A stretch of DNA of 64,000 nucleotides, from contig NZ_JAPSKV010000005.1 in the NCBI RefSeq assembly GCF_031181385.1, positions 124,001 through 188,000 on the forward strand, given 5' to 3'. The notes beneath the pieces are model-generated. The model searched no databases, had not been told where the DNA came from, and saw only the letters and a program-made list of their open reading frames with translations. Both the position numbers and the translations under genes were made by a program. Each line of letters starts with the position of its first letter. The stretch's first letter is position 1. This DNA is from Fredinandcohnia onubensis (GTDB lineage Bacteria; Bacillota; Bacilli; Bacillales; Bacillaceae_L). This document shows, piece by piece, positions 34,221 to 42,425 of this stretch.

Positions 34221-35093
34221 TTATGCCACCTCCTCATCGAAATAGTAGAGATATAAATCCTCTAGATTCGGATGTTCTTGTACAGCATTTTGATGAGGTT
34301 TGATATCACTTAAAATTCGTAGCTCGAATTTATCCCCAACCCGAGCAATGTTGCCAACCTTATATATAGATTGAAACTTTGTAATTTCAGATTCAGTATC
34401 AACTGTGACAGACCACACCTTTTCTTCGATTCCTTTCAATAACGATTGAGGTGTCTGCTTTTGAATCAGTTTTCCTGATTTTAAAATCAAAACTTCCTTC
34501 GCAATGAATTCGATATCTGACACAATATGTGTGGATAACAATACAATTCGGTTTGTTGAGATTTTCGATAACAAATTTCGGAACCGAATTCTTTCTTTTG
34601 GATCCAAGCCTGCCGTCGGTTCATCCACGATCAGAATTTTCGGGTCGTTTAACAGAGCTTGCGCAATTCCGACACGTCGCTTCATCCCCCCTGAAAACTT
34701 CCCTACTTTTTTCTTCGAATGCTCACCTAATCCTACCAATTCCAATGTCTCTATAACCTTTTCCTTGGCCTGTTCTTTCGATAGACCTTTTAATGTCGCA
34801 ATATAAAGCAAAAACTTTTCAGCTGTAAAATTTTTGTACAGCCCCACATGCTGAGGCAAATATCCGATGACATCTCGATACCGATAATCTAAAACCGAAA
34901 TATCTTGACCATCTAATAATACTCTTCCGGAGCTCGGCTTCATAACACTAGCAAGAATGCGCATCAATGTCGTCTTCCCCGATCCGTTCGCCCCTAAAAT
35001 CCCGTACACCCCTGTTGTAAATTCTAAATTTATAGAGTCCAGTGCCTTTTTATCGTCAAAGACTTTTGACACATTTTCAATGGTTAAATTCAT
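34221..35093 (-). CDS. ABC transporter ATP-binding protein
   Basis: A 290-residue ATPase with Walker A GANGSGKTT (about residues 33-41), signature FSGGMKRRVGIAQAL, Walker B ILIVDEPTAGLDP and the switch STHIV. It powers the permease encoded directly after it. Its start overlaps the preceding membrane-protein gene by 17 bp, so the genes are translated together. The order sigma factor, membrane protein, ATPase, permease resembles sigY-yxlCDEFG of B. subtilis. Confidence 0.93.
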   Translation of the reverse strand: MNLTIENVSKVFDDKKALDSINLEFTTGVYGILGANGSGKTTLMRILASVMKPSSGRVLLDGQDISVLDYRYRDVIGYLPQHVGLYKNFTAEKFLLYIATLKGLSKEQAKEKVIETLELVGLGEHSKKKVGKFSGGMKRRVGIAQALLNDPKILIVDEPTAGLDPKERIRFRNLLSKISTNRIVLLSTHIVSDIEFIAKEVLILKSGKLIQKQTPQSLLKGIEEKVWSVTVDTESEITKFQSIYKVGNIARVGDKFELRILSDIKPHQNAVQEHPNLEDLYLYYFDEEVA

Positions 35094-35889
35094 ATGAAAT
35101 ACCCCTTTTGTAAATTCTGCTCATTTTAATCATGATAAAAATCGTTGCAGCTACAGTTACCAAAATATAAAACACCGCTGAAATGGTTTCGATTCTTTCC
35201 ATTACATCTTGTTGTGCTAGAAACAGAGCAACTACTGTCCAAACAATTATTCCACCGGTTAACGTGTATGCTCGACGAAATTTTGAAGCTACCACTAACA
35301 TGATCGCTGCAATGATCGTAAATGGTGTCGCCCAATAGAGAATTAATTTTCCAATCATCACCTCAGGTAGGAGAACTGCAAAACTAATCGTTAACAGGAT
35401 ATTCAGAGTGATATTGAAGACCCCCACAACAACCATTCTGGATAGAATAATTTCTTGCAGGCTAAATTTAAATGACATCTCAAGTTCAGCCATCTCGGTA
35501 TTTCCACTCTTAAACACCTCAATCAACCCGATGAATGTTGGGAGTGGGGCCACATACAGCATAATCAGATAGGGGTCTAACTCGTAAAAAAGAGTTGAAG
35601 TTACTCCGATTAGTAAAAATAATAGATTCAACCCCCAAAACAATGGTGAAAAATAAGAGACTTCCCTTGTTGAATGTCTCAATACGGTTGATATGCTGGC
35701 AACTAGTGTCTTCCATTTATTTTCTTTTCTAGGAACGTGAGGACGCAGTGCATCAATTGTCAGCATGATTTCAGATTCACTCGGAAATTCTACATCAAAC
35801 TCGTCCAAAGCCATTCCCAATTCCTGTTCCAATGCAAAAATCTCATCATCGATCTCAAAATTATCGTTTTGTCTGTCGTTTTTGCTCAT
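35077..35889 (-). CDS. Membrane protein, possible anti-sigma factor or ABC-associated subunit
   Basis: A 270-residue protein with a cytoplasmic acidic N-terminus of about 85 residues (FEIDDEIFALEQELGMALDE) and about six membrane helices. The start ATG at 35889 has an AGAGAGGTGAGGG site and overlaps the end of the sigma factor gene by 29 bp. Genes coupled directly to ECF sigma factors usually encode their anti-sigma factor, and the acidic N-terminus could bind the sigma factor; there is no zinc-binding HxxxCxxC motif. I cannot assign it to a named family. Confidence 0.65.
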   Translation of the reverse strand: MSKNDRQNDNFEIDDEIFALEQELGMALDEFDVEFPSESEIMLTIDALRPHVPRKENKWKTLVASISTVLRHSTREVSYFSPLFWGLNLLFLLIGVTSTLFYELDPYLIMLYVAPLPTFIGLIEVFKSGNTEMAELEMSFKFSLQEIILSRMVVVGVFNITLNILLTISFAVLLPEVMIGKLILYWATPFTIIAAIMLVVASKFRRAYTLTGGIIVWTVVALFLAQQDVMERIETISAVFYILVTVAATIFIMIKMSRIYKRGISYEFNH

Positions 35890-36433
35890 TTCCCTCACCT
35901 CTCTCTAATGCTGTTGCAAGTTTCCCAAGGCCTTGCTTCAATCTTGATTTAACGGTCGACACATTCGCTTTTGTTATGTCGGCTATCTCCTGAATTTTCA
36001 TGCCATGATAGTATTTCAGAATCACAGCTTCTCGTTGAATATCTGGTAGACTATTAATAGCAGACTTTACCTGCTCCCTTGTTTCCTTCCGTTCAAATAT
36101 GTAGGGAACATTACTGTTTTCACTTTTGATTGTTTCCTGAAGCTCCGTTTGCGTAAATGTCTGCTTATAGTCAGCACTTCTCCAATAATCGCGGCAATGA
36201 TTGACGGCTATTGTATAGAGCCAGCTTTTAAAACTACCTTTATTTGAATAAGATTTAATCCGCTGCATCATTTTTATAAAAATTTCCTGTGTTAAATCGT
36301 ACGCCATTTCCTTGTTTCCCACTTTTCGATAGACAAAAGCGTAAATGGATTTATAATACTTCCTTGTCAAAACCTCCATCGCCGCTTGACTACCTTGCAG
36401 GATTTCTTCAATTAGTTCTTGATCCTCAGGCAT
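35861..36433 (-). CDS. ECF RNA polymerase sigma factor (SigY-like by context)
   Basis: A 190-residue sigma-70-family protein with region 2 (YKSIYAFVYRKVGNKEMAYD, DLTQEIFIKMMQRI, FKSWLYTIAVNHCRDYWR) and region 4 (LPDIQREAVILKYYHGMKIQ, EIADITKANVSTVKSRLKQG). It directs RNA polymerase to a small set of genes, normally including its own operon. ATG at 36433 with GAGGTGA 5 nt away. The following genes are a membrane protein, an ABC ATPase and a permease, which fits a cell-envelope stress unit. I could not fix an autoregulated -35/-10 pair by eye. Confidence 0.93.
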   Translation of the reverse strand: MPEDQELIEEILQGSQAAMEVLTRKYYKSIYAFVYRKVGNKEMAYDLTQEIFIKMMQRIKSYSNKGSFKSWLYTIAVNHCRDYWRSADYKQTFTQTELQETIKSENSNVPYIFERKETREQVKSAINSLPDIQREAVILKYYHGMKIQEIADITKANVSTVKSRLKQGLGKLATALERGEGNEQKRQTKR

Positions 36434-36562
36434 TTTAATCACCTCAATTATGTAAGACGAAAAGATTTGAAAAAAGATTTATTCCGTCTATAAAAAAGTT
36501 TCTGCTTTGATTATCTATTTAGAATGAGAAGGCTGCAACGGGAAATGATAATTACGTAGAAA

Positions 36563-36591
36563 AGCACCTATCCCAAAAATGGATAGATGCT
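36563..36591 (-). terminator. Probable terminator after the small membrane protein gene
   Basis: AGCACCTATCC and GGATAGATGCT pair with a short internal mismatch; on the minus strand TTTTC follows. It lies 15 bp beyond the gene at 36606. Confidence 0.5.
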
Positions 36592-36605
36592 GAGTAAATT
36601 TTGTC

Positions 36606-36917
36606 CTATATAAAATAATTCAGTACAAAATACACAATCAAGCAAAGGATAGATCCTGTTAAAAATGGACTAATTCGGAGTCGTACTTTTTCATGCTTTC
36701 GTCTGTAGCTACCGAGAAATGTATTAAAAACGGCCATCTCTGAGTTTTTTGTAAAAATATCGCCTGAGGAGCCCATTAGGAATGCGACTATAATAAAGAA
36801 ACAAGAGCCAATAAACAAGGTAGTTAACGTATTTGCGTCTAAATAGAGGGATACTCCATAAAGAATGGCTACCTCTACGGTAGTAACAAGGAGCGCAAAT
36901 GTCATGTATCGTACCAT
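36606..36917 (-). CDS. Small membrane protein of unknown function
   Basis: A 103-residue protein with three predicted helices: residues 4-25, 32-48 and 84-102. A basic loop SYRRKHEKVRLRIS lies before the last helix. I do not recognise it beyond a general likeness to DUF3899-type small membrane proteins of Bacillus. GGAGG is 8 nt from the ATG, which supports translation. It is upstream of the sigma operon on the same strand but separated by a likely terminator. Confidence 0.6.
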   Translation of the reverse strand: MVRYMTFALLVTTVEVAILYGVSLYLDANTLTTLFIGSCFFIIVAFLMGSSGDIFTKNSEMAVFNTFLGSYRRKHEKVRLRISPFLTGSILCLIVYFVLNYFI

Positions 36918-37046
36918 TGTTCATCCCTCCTTCCTCAAACTGCTGATACCGTTTATTACGAATGAGCGCGAGAAAAGTTTCGGAATACTTAGTATATATT
37001 ATTCCGCTTTTTCATCATTTAGTCCGGACAAACCAAGGCCTGGACT

Positions 37047-37114
37047 TTACCAACTAATAGATTATTAAAATTGTAAGCGGTTTTAGTTGGTAAGTAAAAA
37101 ATACATGTTATAAT
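37047..37114 (+). promoter_or_regulatory. aspA promoter region with 10-bp inverted repeat
   Basis: TTACCAACTA (37047-37056) and TAGTTGGTAA (37084-37093) are perfect inverted copies 27 bp apart. The right arm contains a -35-like TTGGTA, and TATAAT follows at 37109-37114 after 16 bp. The arrangement looks like a two-site operator on the aspA promoter. Confidence 0.55.
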
Positions 37115-37193
37115 GAGGTGGATGACAGTTGCAAACTAGTAGGAAAGGGAATTTAATACTACTAGAATGTATATGTAAAAGGGAGAGAACATC

Positions 37194-38612
37194 ATGAGCC
37201 AAGTTCGAATAGAAAAGGATTTTCTTGGAGAAAAAGAGGTTCCAGTTGATGCCTATTATGGCGTCCAAACGATACGTGCAGTTGAAAATTTTCCGATAAC
37301 TGGTTACCGTATCCATGAAGAATTAATTATCGGATTAGCAATGGTTAAGAAAGCCGCAGCATTAGCAAATATGGATGTGAAGCATCTATATGAAGGTATT
37401 GGTAAGCCAATTGTACAAGCGGCCGATGAAATCATAAACGGAAAAATGCACGACCAATTTATTGTAGACCCTATCCAAGGTGGAGCAGGTACGTCTATTA
37501 ATATGAATGCAAACGAAGTTATTGCTAATCGTGCACTCGAGATCCTTGGACATGAAAAAGGAAAATACAATGAAGTAAGTCCAAACAGCCATGTGAATAT
37601 GTCTCAATCTACAAATGATGCATTTCCAACGGCACTTCATATTGCCACACTAAATTTAATAGAGAAATTATTAAAAACAATGGAGTATATGAAAGAGGTT
37701 TTACAACAAAAAGCACAAGAATTTGACCATATCATAAAAATGGGAAGAACACACCTTCAGGATGCAGTGCCGATTCGACTTGGACAAGAGTTCGCTGCAT
37801 ATGCCCGTGTGTTAGAACGCGATATAAAGCGTATACAACAATCCCGTCAGCATTTGTATGAGGTTAACATGGGAGCTACTGCTGTAGGAACCGGGCTTAA
37901 TGCTGAACCACGTTATATCGAAAATGTAGTCAAATATTTAGCGGAAATTAGTGGGCTTCCTTTAGTGGGTGCTGAACATCTAGTTGATGCTACCCAAAAT
38001 ATCGATGCCTACGCCGAAGTTTCAGCTGCTTTAAAAATAAATATGATGAGTATGTCAAAAATCGCAAATGATTTACGGTTAATGGCTTCAGGACCACGCG
38101 CAGGACTTGGCGAAATCAGCTTACCAGCAAGACAACCTGGTTCATCGATTATGCCAGGTAAAGTAAACCCTGTTATGCCTGAAATGATTAACCAAGTTGC
38201 GTTCCAAGTGCTAGGAAATGATCATACAATCTCCTTAGCTACTGAAGCTGGCCAACTAGAGTTGAATGTAATGGAACCAGTTTTAGCATTCAATTTATTG
38301 CAATCACTTAGCATTATGAATAACGCATTCAGAGCATTTACTGATTATTGTCTATCAGGAATCAAAGCAAATGAAGAGCGTTTAAAGGATTACGTAGAAA
38401 GAAGCGTCGGACTGATCACGGCCGTAAATCCACATATTGGATATGAAGTCGCCTCTCGAATCGCAAGAGAAGCTATCTTAAATGGCAAACAAGTACGTGA
38501 ACTTTGCTTGCTATATGATGTGTTAACTGAAGAAGAATTAGATCTTATCTTAAACCCTTATGAAATGACAGAACCAGGGATTTCCGGTTCAGCGTTGTTG
38601 CAACGAGCATAA
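37194..38612 (+). CDS. aspA: Aspartate ammonia-lyase
   Basis: A 472-residue fumarase/aspartase superfamily enzyme with the signature GSSIMPGKVNPVMPE (about residues 318-332), NMSQSTNDAFPTA and the aspartase-like GRTHLQDAVPIRLGQEF. It converts aspartate to fumarate and ammonia. Fumarase C has very similar motifs, but the N-terminus (RIEKDFLGEKEVPVDAYYG) fits AspA of Bacillus. GGGAGAG precedes the ATG. A single gene with its own promoter and terminator. Confidence 0.93.
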   Translation: MSQVRIEKDFLGEKEVPVDAYYGVQTIRAVENFPITGYRIHEELIIGLAMVKKAAALANMDVKHLYEGIGKPIVQAADEIINGKMHDQFIVDPIQGGAGTSINMNANEVIANRALEILGHEKGKYNEVSPNSHVNMSQSTNDAFPTALHIATLNLIEKLLKTMEYMKEVLQQKAQEFDHIIKMGRTHLQDAVPIRLGQEFAAYARVLERDIKRIQQSRQHLYEVNMGATAVGTGLNAEPRYIENVVKYLAEISGLPLVGAEHLVDATQNIDAYAEVSAALKINMMSMSKIANDLRLMASGPRAGLGEISLPARQPGSSIMPGKVNPVMPEMINQVAFQVLGNDHTISLATEAGQLELNVMEPVLAFNLLQSLSIMNNAFRAFTDYCLSGIKANEERLKDYVERSVGLITAVNPHIGYEVASRIAREAILNGKQVRELCLLYDVLTEEELDLILNPYEMTEPGISGSALLQRA

Positions 38613-38614
38613 AC

Positions 38615-38640
38615 AAAGAGGACTGGCGACAGTCCTCTTT
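38615..38640 (+). terminator. Terminator after aspA
   Basis: A 10-bp stem AAAGAGGACT/AGTCCTCTTT followed by a short T-run on the plus strand. It can also serve the convergent SDR gene. Confidence 0.85.
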
Positions 38641-38650
38641 TTAAATTATA

Positions 38651-39436
38651 TTAGATCGCCTTCACCATACCACCGTCAACCAAGTAGGCTTGCCCAGTCA
38701 TATACGTGTTAGCGTCAGATACTAAAAATGTCACAAAATTTGCGAATTCTTCAGGCGAACCATAGCGTTGTAATGGGATTGTTTCTTTAGCCATTTTTTC
38801 AATTTCCTCAACTGGCTTTCCTAGTGTCTCAGCTCTTACGTTATCTAAGTGTGCCACCCGGTCTGTTGCAATACGTCCAGGTGCGACCGTATTGATCAAG
38901 ATATTATATGGCGCTAATTCCTCAGCTAATGTTTTTGATAATCCGACAATTCCTAGTCGAAAAGTATTGGAAAGAATCAGACCAGGAATAGGCACTTTGA
39001 TAGACGAAGATGCAATATTGATAATTTTTCCGCCATTTTCTTTCAAGTATGGTAGAGCGCCACGAATCATGCGAACAAAACTTAATAGATTTAATTCAAA
39101 TGCCCCCTGCCAAGCTTCATCATCTAATTGATCAAATGTTCCTGCTGGAGGACCTCCCGCATTGTTCACGAGAATATCAATAGTGCCAAACGTATCTACT
39201 GTATGCTTAATGAGAGCCTCGATGTCTTCTTTATTGGTAATATCCGTTGGTAGGTAAGAGACTTTCCCCTTGTTGAATGCTGAGAGTTCGGCCTGAACTG
39301 CTTTTAGTTTGTCCTCACTGCGGCTTGCCAGCATCACGTTGGCGCCTTCTTTTACGAGTTGGGTTGCGATTGCTTTTCCAAGACCTTGGCTTGATGCTGC
39401 AACGATAGCTGTTTTCCCATTTAAATTTAACTCCAT
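38651..39436 (-). CDS. SDR family oxidoreductase with non-canonical active site
   Basis: A 261-residue Rossmann-fold protein with the dinucleotide motif AASSQGLGKAI and NNAGGPPAGTF. The usual YxxxK catalytic pair aligns to SNTFR in LILSNTFRLGIVGLSK, so Tyr is Ser and Lys is Arg. This pattern defines a known 3-oxoacyl-reductase-like subgroup of SDRs rather than a random defect, and the activity of that subgroup is unclear. It is convergent with aspA and has its own start with GGAGTG upstream. Confidence 0.85.
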   Translation of the reverse strand: MELNLNGKTAIVAASSQGLGKAIATQLVKEGANVMLASRSEDKLKAVQAELSAFNKGKVSYLPTDITNKEDIEALIKHTVDTFGTIDILVNNAGGPPAGTFDQLDDEAWQGAFELNLLSFVRMIRGALPYLKENGGKIINIASSSIKVPIPGLILSNTFRLGIVGLSKTLAEELAPYNILINTVAPGRIATDRVAHLDNVRAETLGKPVEEIEKMAKETIPLQRYGSPEEFANFVTFLVSDANTYMTGQAYLVDGGMVKAI

Positions 39437-39540
39437 ATGTCATTCACTCCTTAAAGTTGAGTTTATTCTTCCATTTTAGCCCATTTTTATCGTTTTGTGT
39501 TGTGCTTCAGAAGTAATTTATACAAGCTCTGGAGGATAAC

Positions 39541-39700
39541 GCGCTAACTTTTAATTAATTGCACTTTAATTCTGGTAATTGCGTTATATTTTTGTGAATT
39601 GCGCGTTATTTTCCGGAATCGCACTCTAACTAAAATAATTGCGCTATATTTCCGATAATTGCGCTATAGCACCAAATATCGCTCTAAACACAAAAAAAGC
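39541..39700. repeat. Tandem 20-bp repeat array (7-8 units)
   Basis: From 39541 the sequence falls into successive 20-bp units, each starting GCGCTA, GCACT or a variant and usually ending AATT. The clearest unit is GCGCTATATTTCCGATAATT at 39641. Seven units hold the exact register; the eighth (39681-39700) fades into the terminator of the next gene. No reading frame spans it. Confidence 0.85.
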
Positions 39701-39723
39701 CAGCTCCCACAAAAAGAGCTGAC
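39699..39723 (-). terminator. Terminator after the second EamA gene
   Basis: GCCAGCTC pairs with GAGCTGAC; on the minus strand the stem is followed by TTTTTTT. Confidence 0.8.
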
Positions 39724-39732
39724 CCGCCTACT

Positions 39733-40656
39733 TTATTTCGACACTGAAACCTCAACCTGCTTATCAATCTTAGGTTTCCGTTCGAAAATACCAGTTCCTA
39801 ATAACACGCCCATTACAATTAAAACAAAACCAACTAACTGAATGAATTTGAATGCTTCATTTAAGAACAACACCGAACCGACCAGAGAAAAGAACGGTGC
39901 AAGGTTTAAGAAAATGGCCGTTTCGCCTGGGCCAATTTTGGAAATGGCAAAATTATAACACAGGTTTCCGATACCCGTTGAAATAATCGCAGATGCAGCA
40001 AATACGCCCCACACATATGGAGGTACAGCACCAGTTGAGGCGATCGATTGCCCCTCAAGCGCGAAGCTTAACATTATCAAGAAGCCTGCCCCCATTAATA
40101 AAGCGTAACAGGTAATCGTTTTTGCGTTTAATGTATAGGAAGCTTTTCGAATAAAAATAAAACTTACCGCCTGAGCAATGACGGATAAAAACACATAAAA
40201 ATCCCCAAGTGCGAGCTTCGTAAATGACCCTCCACCCAGGATTAAGATAAAATAAATACCCATGATTCCTAAAAATACACCACTGATTTTTAGAATCGTC
40301 ATTTTGGCTTTTAGGAAAAGCACCGCCAAAATATTGGTAACGAGCGGTATTAAGGCTAGAATGGATGCACCATTTGTGGCGCTCGTGCCCGTCAAGCCAA
40401 CAGAAAGTAATGCTTGGTGGCCAAGAATTCCAGTCAAAGCACTAAGTGAAACATACCCAAACTCGTGTAGATTCATTTTTTGGAGACCTTTTTTCACATA
40501 CAAAAAGACAAAAATTACAAGGCCTGCTGCCAAGATTCGTAGACCGGTAATGGATACAGGCGGAAAATTTTCAACCAATATTTTGATTGCTACAATATTT
40601 AGCCCCCACGCAACCATGACAAATAACAGAATGCCGTATAAATAAAGTTTTCGCAC
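39733..40656 (-). CDS. EamA/DMT-family transporter
   Basis: About 307 residues with ten hydrophobic helices in two EamA repeats (LLFVMVAWGLNIVAIKILV at the start; GDFYVFLSVIAQAVSFIFI in the middle). Very similar in layout and local sequence to the EamA protein at 4132-5043. A probable exporter of amino acids or metabolites. The start is uncertain between GTG at 40656 and GTG at 40662; the first leaves room for the GGGTGAT element. A terminator follows the gene. Confidence 0.87.
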   Translation of the reverse strand: MRKLYLYGILLFVMVAWGLNIVAIKILVENFPPVSITGLRILAAGLVIFVFLYVKKGLQKMNLHEFGYVSLSALTGILGHQALLSVGLTGTSATNGASILALIPLVTNILAVLFLKAKMTILKISGVFLGIMGIYFILILGGGSFTKLALGDFYVFLSVIAQAVSFIFIRKASYTLNAKTITCYALLMGAGFLIMLSFALEGQSIASTGAVPPYVWGVFAASAIISTGIGNLCYNFAISKIGPGETAIFLNLAPFFSLVGSVLFLNEAFKFIQLVGFVLIVMGVLLGTGIFERKPKIDKQVEVSVSK

Positions 40657-40749
40657 AATCACCCATCCATTCTGATGTGATCCATCTGTTGATTAATGCA
40701 CTCTATTATACTCCATATCTGCTAAAAAATGGCTCGAAAAATAAAAGTC

Positions 40750-40781
40750 CGGTGAGAAAACACAAATTGTGTCTTCTACCG
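40750..40781 (-). terminator. Terminator overlapping the TetR gene stop codon
   Basis: CGGTGAGAAAACACAA pairs imperfectly with TTGTGTCTTCTACCG; the stop codon of the TetR gene lies in the stem. On the minus strand it is followed by GGACTTTTATTTTT. Confidence 0.7.
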
Positions 40782-41381
40782 AACAAGTCCTTTTTTCAAA
40801 AGGTTCATTTCGATTGTAAAGCTCCTTAATGCGGATTCTGATGATAGGTCATACGCAAAGGCATGGATTAAATTGCGCAGCATCACAGATGTAATGATTT
40901 GCATCGCATGAAACAATTCCTCATCATTCGAGACATTCATCTTGCTTTTATTAATAAGAGAGCTTAATTCCACAAAGTTTTCGTTCATCTCCACTTCGCC
41001 CGTTATTCTGTCAAACGTACGTTCAATCTTGTGGGTCATGTTAAGCAAGGCATTTTTTAAAAAGGTTAATTCTTCTTCATCTTCCTCTAAGAACAGTTCG
41101 AAAAAATCATTAATCGTTTGAAATAAATCACCATCATGCTTATCTAACATGGACAGAAACTCAACTTTCTTTTCTTTCGCGTATTCACTTAATAAAAAGA
41201 AAAAGACATCTTCTTTATCCTCAAAATATTGATAAAAACTTCCGCGTGGAATTCCAGCAGCTTTTATAATATTGGAAATGGAAGCTTCGAATAACGGAAC
41301 ACTAGCAAATTCCTGTTTTGCCGCTTCAATCAGTGTTTGTTTTTTATCATCTGGTAAATTAAAAAAAGTGATCTTCGGCAT
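40776..41381 (-). CDS. TetR family transcriptional regulator
   Basis: A 201-residue protein with an N-terminal TetR helix-turn-helix (IIKAAGIPRGSFYQYFEDKE DVF region, residues 35-65) and a variable helical ligand domain. Start ATG 41381 with a GAGAGGTGA element. It begins 12 bp after the alarmone synthetase stop, so the two form one operon. Three TGACA-N3-TGTCA palindromes upstream of the operon are probable sites for this regulator. The ligand is unknown. Confidence 0.92.
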   Translation of the reverse strand: MPKITFFNLPDDKKQTLIEAAKQEFASVPLFEASISNIIKAAGIPRGSFYQYFEDKEDVFFFLLSEYAKEKKVEFLSMLDKHDGDLFQTINDFFELFLEEDEEELTFLKNALLNMTHKIERTFDRITGEVEMNENFVELSSLINKSKMNVSNDEELFHAMQIITSVMLRNLIHAFAYDLSSESALRSFTIEMNLLKKGLVR

Positions 41382-41393
41382 TTTCACCTCTCC

Positions 41394-42110
41394 CTATTTG
41401 TCGAAGGATAAAAAATCATAAGGAAGAAGGATTTTATCATCCAATGTATAAAGCTCTTCCGTTTTCGTTGATTCCTTTAGTTTGTTCATTTCTCTTTGAA
41501 GTTTTTCCATCTTTTTATCTAATTGCGCTGCTGTTATAGCTGCTTCCTTTAATTCATCCTTCATATGCTGCGGGATTTCTTTATTGTATTTATAGTAAAT
41601 TTTGTGCTCCAAGCTTGCCCAGAAATCCATGGCGATGGTTCGAATTTGAATTTCAACAAAAATATGCTCTTCACGGTCGGACATAAAAATTGGAATTTGC
41701 ACAATTAAATGTAGACTTTGATACCCATTTGGTTTTGGATTTTTAATGTAATCCTTGCACTCGATTAAGGTAACGTCCTTTTGCTTTTGCAGCATTTCAC
41801 TAATTTTATAAATATCGGAAATATAGGCGCATGTTATCCGAATCCCCGCAATGTCCCGGATATTTTCTGTGATGGACTCAAAACTATAGTCATATCCCTT
41901 GCGTTGGATTTTGTTCAATATACTTTCTGGTGATTTCAGTCGAGATGATACATGCTCAATTGGGTTGTAATCATGTATATATTTAAACTCCTGCTTTAAA
42001 ATATTGATCTTAGTCATCATTTCTTCAAGCGCAAATTTGTATGACATCATAAATCGTATTAGTTCTACTTTCATATCTTTAAACTGATTCATTCTAATTC
42101 CTATAGACAT
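41394..42110 (-). CDS. Small alarmone synthetase (RelP/YwaC-like GTP pyrophosphokinase)
   Basis: A 238-residue RelA/SpoT-type synthetase domain without hydrolase, TGS or ACT parts. Key segments: NPIEHVSSRLKSPESI, DIAGIRITCAYISDIYKI, NPKPNGYQSLHLIVQIP and EIQIRTIAMDFWASLEHKIYYK, which carry the catalytic Glu and pyrophosphate-site residues. It makes (p)ppGpp from GTP/GDP and ATP. It resembles B. subtilis YwaC more than YjbM. GGAG stands 7 nt before the ATG. Co-transcription with a TetR regulator would link alarmone production to a chemical signal. Confidence 0.88.
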   Translation of the reverse strand: MSIGIRMNQFKDMKVELIRFMMSYKFALEEMMTKINILKQEFKYIHDYNPIEHVSSRLKSPESILNKIQRKGYDYSFESITENIRDIAGIRITCAYISDIYKISEMLQKQKDVTLIECKDYIKNPKPNGYQSLHLIVQIPIFMSDREEHIFVEIQIRTIAMDFWASLEHKIYYKYNKEIPQHMKDELKEAAITAAQLDKKMEKLQREMNKLKESTKTEELYTLDDKILLPYDFLSFDK

Positions 42111-42135
42111 AATTCGTCTCCTTTAATGTGAAAAT

Positions 42136-42319
42136 CAAATACACACCGTGTATTTGCTGCCCAGATTTTTTCGAGCTTGCTCGAAAACTTTCCTTTGAAA
42201 ATCTGTGGCATCCGCCGGAGGCTTAACTTTATTCAGTCAAAGTTCAACATAAACTAAATGGATACTTATTAGCCATTAAACCAACCTCTAGAAAAATTAA
42301 AGCTACCTGAATAAAGTTA
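42136..42319 (-). repeat. Structured dispersed element, copy 1 (in the leader of the alarmone synthetase operon)
   Basis: Minus-strand copy of an element also present at 53380-53512. It has three stem-loops: CTGAATAAAGTTA/TAACTTTATTCAG at 42319-42224 with a long loop in between; CAGATTTT/AAAATCTG enclosing TTTTCGAGCAAGCTCGAAAA; and CAAATACAC/GTGTATTTG at the end. The conserved linker reads GCCTCCGGCGGATGCCACAG. It ends 25 bp before the synthetase start codon, in the sense orientation. Confidence 0.8.
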
Positions 42320-42425
42320 TTGGTCTTTTACAAATCGAAGCTTTGACACCAAGCGATTGCAGTTTTTTTGCAAGCTTTCGTAGTTTCATTTGGTTCAATT
42401 CATTTTTAGGTCCTGTCTTTATCAT
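42303..42425 (-). CDS. Possible small basic peptide, 40 residues, perhaps a truncated gene
   Basis: From ATG 42425 the minus strand encodes 40 residues beginning MIKTGPKNELNQMKLRKLAK and ending in PITLFR. GAGGTGA lies 9 nt upstream, a good ribosome site. The last codons fall in the first arm of the dispersed element, so an original longer gene may have been cut by that element. The start codon overlaps the innermost TetR-type palindrome. I do not recognise the sequence; it is rich in Lys and may be a chance frame. Confidence 0.3.
   Translation of the reverse strand: MIKTGPKNELNQMKLRKLAKKLQSLGVKASICKRPITLFR

Noticed and set aside
35126-35335. Small Ser/Cys-rich frame inside the putative anti-sigma gene
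   Set aside because: It is a shadow of the membrane protein, with no start signal.
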